Position numbers and translations under genes: made by a program. This document shows positions 59,209-64,000 of a stretch of 64,000 nucleotides of DNA, piece by piece. Source of the stretch: Neisseria gonorrhoeae (lineage in GTDB: Bacteria; Pseudomonadota; Gammaproteobacteria; Burkholderiales; Neisseriaceae); assembly GCF_003315235.1 (NCBI RefSeq), contig NZ_QNRU01000002.1:1-64000 (forward strand). The letters are read 5' to 3'. A model generated the notes under the pieces. The model had not been told where the DNA came from and did not search any database. It saw nothing but the letters and a program-made list of their open reading frames with translations. The stretch's first letter is position 1, and each line of letters starts with the position of its first letter.

Positions 59209-61908
59209 TCAGGCGGTTGCCGCTTCCTCCCCGAACACTTCCCGCCACAATTTCCTGACATTGCCGTAATGGGACAGCAATTCGTCGCTTACTTCGGTTT
59301 TTGCCGCGTCGCGCAATTTGGTGTTGTGCTGCTGCCGGCGGTAGAGGCGGTAGAGGCGGTAGGCGGTGCGGCTTTGTCCGGCGAGGGTTTTGTCAATCAA
59401 ACCGCAGTCGGCGGCGATGTTCAATAGGGCGATGTTGCCGTAGTTGTCCAAGAGTTGCGGATACTGGCGGGCATGGGCAAGTATCAGATATTGGACGATA
59501 AATTCGACGTCGACCACGCCGCCGCGCGCGTATTTGACGTTGCTGTCGGCAGGCGGATGGGTGGGGAACATTTTTTCGCGCATTTCGATGATTTCGCCTG
59601 CCAAGGCGGTTTGGTCGCGTTCGGCAGTCAGCATTTCGGTGCGGATGCGGTCGAATGCCGTCTGAATTTCGGGTGTGCCGCAGATGAAGCGGGCGCGGGT
59701 GAGGGACTGGTGTTCCCATGTCCATGCGTTTTCACGCTGGTATTTTCCAAAGGCGGCGATGCTGTGCGCGAGGAAACCGGCGTCGCCATTAGGGCGCAGG
59801 CGCAGGTCGGTTTCGTAGAGGCTGCCCGCGCCGGTGGCGGCGGAAAGCCAGTTGGTCAGGCGGCGGGCGAGGCGGCTGTACACGTCGCCTGCTTCGGGAT
59901 GGGGATCGTCGTAAAGATAGACTAAGTCGAGGTCGGAGGCGTAGCCGAGTTCTTTGCCGCCGAGCTTGCCGTAGCCGATGACGGCGAATTGCGGGGTGTC
60001 GCGGTGTTTTTTGGGCATATCCGCCCACGCGCACGAAAGGGCGGCGGCAATGACGGTGTCGGCGAGGGCGGAGAGTTGGTCAGAGAGGGATTCTACCGTC
60101 CACAATCCGGCGAGGTCTTGGACGGCGAGGCGGAAGACTTGGGCGTGTTGGAAATGGCGCAGCGTGTCCATTTGCGCTTCGGTATCGCCGCCGCAGGCTT
60201 CGATGCCGTCTGAAAGGGCGGCGGCGAGTGCCTGCCAATCAAACGCGGTATCCAAAAGCTGCGCGCTGATGAGTTCGTCCAACAAAATCGGATATTTGTT
60301 CAGATACGCCGCCACCCACGAGCTTTGGCTCATAATCTGCGCCAGTTGTGCCAAGGTTTGCGGATGTTCGTTGAGGAAGGCGAGATAGGCGGAGCGGAGG
60401 CTGATGTTTTCGAGAAAATCCAACAGCCGCATCAGCGTATCTGTCGGGTTGTTTTGCTCTGCCGCCGCCTGTACGAACAGCGGCACAATGGTGTCAAAGC
60501 GCGGCTGGGCGTGTGCGGAAAGGCGGCGGTATTTATGTCCGTGGCAGATTTGTTCGAGCCTTGCGGTGACGGCTTCGGCATCGAACCCGTGTTCTTTCAG
60601 ACGGCCTAGCCGTTCTTCTTCGTCGGGTTTTTCCTGCCATGCCCATTGCCATTCGCTATTGCTTTGCGCTTGTTCTTCAGGTTCGCTCAAGATTTCGTTG
60701 AACAACTGATTGACTTTGTTCCGATGAACATTGAGGCCGTCTGAAAAAGCGGCATAACTGTCGAAACCCATGCTTTCGGCGAGCAGTTGCCGCTGTTCGG
60801 GCGAGATCGGCAGGGTTTGGGTTTGCCGGTCGTCCCAGTATTGCAGGCGGTGTTCGACATCGCGCAGGAAGCGGTAGGCGGCAAGCAGGGTTTCGACGTT
60901 TTCAGACGGCATAATGCCCATCTCGGCAATTTTCTTCAGCGTTTCCTGCGTGCCTTTCAGTTGCAGCGCGCGCATTTGGCCGCCGCGTATCATCTGGAAA
61001 ATCTGGGCGATAAATTCAACCTCGCGGATGCCGCCCGCGCCGAGTTTGATGTTGTCCGCCATGCCTTTTTTGCTGACTTCGCTGCGGATTTGGCGGTGCA
61101 GGTTGCGCATCGCCTCATACGCGCCGTAATCCAGATATTTGCGGAACACGAAGGGGCGCACCAGCGATTTGATGTCGTTCGGATACGGCGTGACTACGCG
61201 GCCTTTGCACCACGCATAGCGTTCCCATTCGCGCCCCTGCGTAATCAGATATTGCTCCAGCGCGGTTTCGCTCAACACCAGCGCGCCCGAATCACCGTCC
61301 GGCCGCAGCCGCATATCGACGCGGAACACCTGCCCGTCGGCAGTAATGCCGTTCAACAATGCAATCAGTTTCTGCCCGACTTTGATAAAAAACTCCTGAT
61401 TCCCCCGTTCGCGCCTGCCGTCGGTGTCGCCCGATTCGGGATAGACGAAAATCAAATCGATGTCGGAAGACACGTTCAGCTCATAGCCGCCCGCCTTGCC
61501 CATCGCCACCACGCTCAAATGCTGCGGCGATTTGGTATAACGCCCGGTCGGCGTGCCGTACATATCCCGATAATAGGCGTAGGCGAAATCCAGCGCGGTA
61601 TTGACGGCAAAATCGGCAAACAGCGTAATCGTGCGGGTAACTTCGTTCAAATCGCTGATACGGTTTATATCGCGCACGATAATCTGCGACACCACATAAC
61701 GGCGCAACTCGCGCAACTGCCGCGCCAATTCTTCCTCGCTTTCTTCCGCGCGGATTTTGTCCCAGTCGGCAAAGGCTTGGAAATCCTCATCCGTCAACGC
61801 CTTGTCCAACATGGGCAGGAAAATTTCGGGCTTGAGTTTGCCGTTGTCGAGCTGGCGGGCGAGGAACAGGGAATGGCGGCGGGCGGTGTCGAGGCGGTGG
61901 TCGGACAT
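59209..61908 (-). CDS. glnE: Glutamine synthetase adenylyltransferase/adenylyl-removing enzyme
   Basis: An 899-residue bifunctional enzyme that sets the adenylylation state of glutamine synthetase. It has two nucleotidyltransferase domains: the N-terminal deadenylylase with GKAGGYELNVSSDIDLIFVY (about 137-155) and the C-terminal adenylylase with GYGKLGGKELGYASDLDLVY, each with a G-x11-D-x-D signature, joined by a helical regulatory region that binds PII. Variant DUS (AGGCCGTCTGAA) lie within the gene near 60593 and 60733. E. coli GlnE is about 946 residues, so the size is normal. Confidence 0.95.
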   Translation of the reverse strand: MSDHRLDTARRHSLFLARQLDNGKLKPEIFLPMLDKALTDEDFQAFADWDKIRAEESEEELARQLRELRRYVVSQIIVRDINRISDLNEVTRTITLFADFAVNTALDFAYAYYRDMYGTPTGRYTKSPQHLSVVAMGKAGGYELNVSSDIDLIFVYPESGDTDGRRERGNQEFFIKVGQKLIALLNGITADGQVFRVDMRLRPDGDSGALVLSETALEQYLITQGREWERYAWCKGRVVTPYPNDIKSLVRPFVFRKYLDYGAYEAMRNLHRQIRSEVSKKGMADNIKLGAGGIREVEFIAQIFQMIRGGQMRALQLKGTQETLKKIAEMGIMPSENVETLLAAYRFLRDVEHRLQYWDDRQTQTLPISPEQRQLLAESMGFDSYAAFSDGLNVHRNKVNQLFNEILSEPEEQAQSNSEWQWAWQEKPDEEERLGRLKEHGFDAEAVTARLEQICHGHKYRRLSAHAQPRFDTIVPLFVQAAAEQNNPTDTLMRLLDFLENISLRSAYLAFLNEHPQTLAQLAQIMSQSSWVAAYLNKYPILLDELISAQLLDTAFDWQALAAALSDGIEACGGDTEAQMDTLRHFQHAQVFRLAVQDLAGLWTVESLSDQLSALADTVIAAALSCAWADMPKKHRDTPQFAVIGYGKLGGKELGYASDLDLVYLYDDPHPEAGDVYSRLARRLTNWLSAATGAGSLYETDLRLRPNGDAGFLAHSIAAFGKYQRENAWTWEHQSLTRARFICGTPEIQTAFDRIRTEMLTAERDQTALAGEIIEMREKMFPTHPPADSNVKYARGGVVDVEFIVQYLILAHARQYPQLLDNYGNIALLNIAADCGLIDKTLAGQSRTAYRLYRLYRRQQHNTKLRDAAKTEVSDELLSHYGNVRKLWREVFGEEAATA

Positions 61909-61941
61909 TTCGGATTCCGTTTGAAAGGATGGCGGGAATGT

Positions 61942-62007
61942 GATAGCGGATGAACTTCAAATCAGGGCAAGGCGGAGCCGTACCGGTTTAAAGTCAAGCC
62001 ACTATAT
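61942..62007. repeat. Degenerate Correia element remnant
   Basis: GATAGCGGATGAACTTCAAATC at the left and GTTTAAAGTCAAGCCACTATA at the right keep the mirrored ends, with a GGGCAAGGCGGAGCCGTACC core. It is only about 65 bp, shorter than known classes, so it is a deletion derivative. It lies 34 bases upstream of glnE. Confidence 0.6.
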
Positions 62008-62101
62008 CATAGCAACCTTCGATGCCGTCTGAAACCTTGCCCCGATATTCGGACGGATGCCTGCCGATAAAAAAACAGCGGCAAATGCCGCCGTTTCCCG
62101 T

Positions 62102-62314
62102 TCAAACCTCGCCACGCTCTTTTAAAACAGCATAAGCCGCACCTTTCTCCCGTGTGGAATTTTTAAAAAAACCATCACTCTTTACGATTTCATGCAGCTC
62201 CTCACTTGATTTCTCTGCATATTCCATTTTCAACGCCTTATGCTGATTGCCGGCTTCAATCAATCCCTCGCCTACTGCTTTTGCTGCTTTTCCCACACTA
62301 CCCCAAAAACCCAT
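62102..62314 (-). CDS. Small hypothetical protein
   Basis: A 70-residue protein with a hydrophobic, glycine-containing N-terminal helix (MGFWGSVGKAAKAVGEGLIE) and a charged C-terminal half (EYAEKSSEELHEIVKSDGFF, REKGAAYAVLKERGEV). The ATG was chosen for GGAGG eight bases upstream; another ATG two codons before is too close to that site. I do not recognise a family. It lies after the DUF2247 gene with a DUS pair between them. Confidence 0.7.
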   Translation of the reverse strand: MGFWGSVGKAAKAVGEGLIEAGNQHKALKMEYAEKSSEELHEIVKSDGFFKNSTREKGAAYAVLKERGEV

Positions 62315-62400
62315 AATCATGTCCTCCAATCGTTTCAAATAAATAAGGTCGTTGTTTCTGTCAAGAAACAACGACAGTTTATAAACTGTCGGAAAACAAA

Positions 62401-62438
62401 ATGCCGTCTGAACGCCGGATAACGCTTCAGACGGCATC
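62401..62438. terminator. DUS inverted repeat between the DUF2247 gene and the small hypothetical gene
   Basis: ATGCCGTCTGAACG faces CGCTTCAGACGGCAT; the minus strand continues with TTTTG. It is a likely terminator for the DUF2247 gene. Confidence 0.65.
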
Positions 62439-62450
62439 GGATTGCCGGTT

Positions 62451-62924
62451 TTAACCCTGCCCGCCGCCGTTGTTCAAATAGTGTTCCCAGTGAGAATATA
62501 ACCGGGCAATATTTTCTTCATAACTATGATTAGAAGGGATATAGCCGTCTTTGGGCGGCATATACCTGACAAATGATTCTATTTCTTCCGGGTAATCAAA
62601 ATCCGCATAAATTTTTTCAACTTCCCCCAGAGGATCCTCAAATTCTTCTTTTCTATGGAATACGTCATTTAGGAGGATGTACAGCCAATTTTTAGGGGAA
62701 TAACCCCTCGTTTCCGAAGCCAAATCTTCCAGAACAGGCTTTAATTCAAAAATATTGGATTTGTTGGTTAAAGATAGCTTGAACACGCGTTCATCATGAT
62801 CTGAAAGCGTCATTTTTCGGGCATAAGCTGCCACATCAGCCCAACCCAAGTATTTATTCTCATACCCCCACAGAATATCCTTCCAAGAAAGGCGGACTTT
62901 TTGCGCGGTTAAATCAAGGTTCAT
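62451..62924 (-). CDS. DUF2247-like protein, possibly an orphan immunity protein
   Basis: A 157-residue acidic protein: SWKDILWGYENKYLGWADVAAYARKM, then NWLYILLNDVFHRKEEFEDPLGEVEKIYADFDYPEEIESFVRYMPPKDGY and a HSYEENIARLYSHWEHYL tail. This pattern fits DUF2247, seen as immunity proteins in contact-dependent or polymorphic toxin loci. No toxin is adjacent here, so any immunity role is inference. AT content is higher than in the flanking genes. Confidence 0.65.
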   Translation of the reverse strand: MNLDLTAQKVRLSWKDILWGYENKYLGWADVAAYARKMTLSDHDERVFKLSLTNKSNIFELKPVLEDLASETRGYSPKNWLYILLNDVFHRKEEFEDPLGEVEKIYADFDYPEEIESFVRYMPPKDGYIPSNHSYEENIARLYSHWEHYLNNGGGQG

Positions 62925-63003
62925 TTTTTACTCCGGTTGCCTGCTCCGTGTTCACGCATCGGTTTGCCTGCCCCGTCATTCCGCCCCTTTCGATTGACGC
63001 CTG

Positions 63004-63064
63004 TTACGAAAAGTCTTCCAAATGACGGCTGATTGCCTCTTCAACAGTCGGATACCAATCTATG
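63004..63064 (-). pseudogene. Possible C-terminal coding remnant
   Basis: The minus strand reads IDWYPTVEEAISRHLEDFS and then TAA, a coding-like end cut off on its 5' side by the DUS pair of the pyrD terminator. No parent gene is recognised. Confidence 0.25.
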
Positions 63065-63067
63065 AAA

Positions 63068-63109
63068 ATGCCGTCTGAACGGCAAAACGTGCGTTCAGAC
63101 GGCATTTTG
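63068..63109 (-). terminator. DUS inverted-repeat terminator after pyrD
   Basis: ATGCCGTCTGAACG pairs with CGTTCAGACGGCAT; the minus strand continues with TTTTC. Confidence 0.75.
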
Positions 63110-63120
63110 GGTGGGGCGCG

Positions 63121-64000
63121 TCATCGCGCCAATGCCTTCAAACATTCTTTGACCAACGCCGGGCCTTTGTATATCAATCCGCTGTACACTTGGACGGCGG
63201 TCGTGCCCAAGCGGATTTTCTCTGCCGCGTCCCCGCCTTCCATAATGCCGCCTACGCCGATAATCGGCAATGCGCCGTCTATGTGTTCCGCCAGTTTTTT
63301 CAGCACCCGGTTGCTTTTTTCGCGCACGGGAAAACCGCTCAAACCGCCCTGCTCGCCTGCGAGCGGATGGCTGCCGAGGCTTGATTTGTCGATGGTGGTG
63401 TTGGTAGCGATGATGCCGTCCATTTCGACGGATTTGACGACGCGGGCGATGTCTTCGATTTGTGCTTCATCCAAATCGGGGGCGATTTTGACGGCTAGCG
63501 GGATGTATTTGCCGTGGGCGGCGGCAAGCTGCGCCTGTTTGTTTTTCAGGGCTTCGAGCAATGCGCCCAATTCGCCGCCGCCTTGCAGCGCGCGGAGGTT
63601 TTTGGTGTTGGGCGAGGAAATGTTGACGGTAATGTAGCTTGCGTGCGCGTAGGCTTTTTCGAGGCAGATTAAATAATCATCGGCGGCGTTTTGGATGGGC
63701 GTAACCGCGTTTTTGCCGATGTTGATGCCCAATACGCCTTGATATTTGCTTTTTTCAATATTGCGTATCATCGCGTCGATGCCGTGGTTGTTAAAACCCA
63801 TTCGGTTGATGATGCCTTGGTGTTCGGGAACGCGGAAGAGGCGCGGCTGCGGGTTGCCGGGCTGCGGGTTGCGCGTAACCGTGCCGATTTCGAGGAAGCC
63901 GAAACCGAGCGCGCCCAAAGCGTCGATGTATTCACCGTTTTTGTCGAGACCTGCGGCAAGCCCGACAGGGTTGGGCAAATCCATACCCATCAGTTTTATA
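63121..64000 (-). CDS. pyrD: Dihydroorotate dehydrogenase (quinone), partial
   Basis: At least 293 residues; the N-terminus lies beyond the window. Class 2 Pyr[74 protein letters not shown] with the catalytic Ser of the quinone-linked class, and [21 protein letters not shown] for FMN phosphate. It oxidises dihydroorotate to orotate in pyrimidine synthesis, giving electrons to the quinone pool. Confidence 0.95.
   Translation of the reverse strand, partial: IKLMGMDLPNPVGLAAGLDKNGEYIDALGALGFGFLEIGTVTRNPQPGNPQPRLFRVPEHQGIINRMGFNNHGIDAMIRNIEKSKYQGVLGINIGKNAVTPIQNAADDYLICLEKAYAHASYITVNISSPNTKNLRALQGGGELGALLEALKNKQAQLAAAHGKYIPLAVKIAPDLDEAQIEDIARVVKSVEMDGIIATNTTIDKSSLGSHPLAGEQGGLSGFPVREKSNRVLKKLAEHIDGALPIIGVGGIMEGGDAAEKIRLGTTAVQVYSGLIYKGPALVKECLKALAR

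Noticed and set aside
58836-59258. Open frame of about 140 codons between uvrD and glnE
   Set aside because: No domain, poorly spaced start signal, and it runs through the glnE terminator and into glnE antisense.

Overview
The window is a stretch of Neisseria chromosome, most like N. meningitidis or N. gonorrhoeae. The evidence is the dense DNA uptake sequence (DUS) ATGCCGTCTGAA, often as inverted pairs acting as terminators; Correia elements (CREE) with TATAG..CTATA ends; dRS3 repeats (ATTCCCGC-N-GCGGGAAT type); and an IS1016 remnant. The gene order (purB, lptD/surA, dsbA, murJ, trpC, recQ, ruvA, ispA, full nuo operon, uvrD, glnE, pyrD) also fits my memory of the meningococcal chromosome. 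No rRNA, tRNA or CRISPR array was seen.

Layout. 1-12 kb: a truncated nitroreductase, DoxX, a LysR regulator, photolyase, DinG, a YebE-like membrane protein, an SGNH/acyltransferase-3 O-acetyltransferase, PurB, a LOG protein and an RNB ribonuclease. 12.2-12.7 kb: a dRS3 repeat array. 12.7-24.3 kb: a cell-envelope block (SurA, LptD, AmgK, DsbA lipoprotein, MurJ), then YheT-like hydrolase, TrpC and RecQ with three C-terminal repeat domains. 24.3-35.3 kb: an LRR-like protein whose 5' end meets a Correia element, BioC/BioH, ComF, TrmL, an RlpA-like protein, a PepSY protein, RuvA, an ABC exporter, RsgA, XseB, IspA and a DUF2818 protein.

35.3-52.3 kb: the complete 14-gene NADH:quinone oxidoreductase operon nuoA-N, all on the minus strand. 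It is interrupted by two AT-rich accessory genes: a PLD-family nuclease-like gene between nuoL and nuoM, and a frameshifted P-loop NTPase fragment between nuoF and nuoG. Repeat-rich gaps lie around them, and a commensal-type DUS dialect (AGGTCGTCTGAA) is concentrated there. A Fur-box-like site and a full-length Correia element lie upstream of nuoA.

52.7-64 kb: a pair of spermidine-synthase-like membrane proteins with a 16-bp tandem repeat downstream, an IS graveyard (IS3-type fragment, internally deleted IS1016), a 1.1-kb repeat-only stretch, UvrD, GlnE, two small hypothetical genes (one DUF2247, possibly an orphan immunity protein) and the start of PyrD.

Most genes are housekeeping. The best leads for something undescribed are the PLD-family gene and the P-loop fragment inside the nuo operon, and the Correia-truncated LRR-like gene. 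All function calls come from reading motifs; no database search was run.
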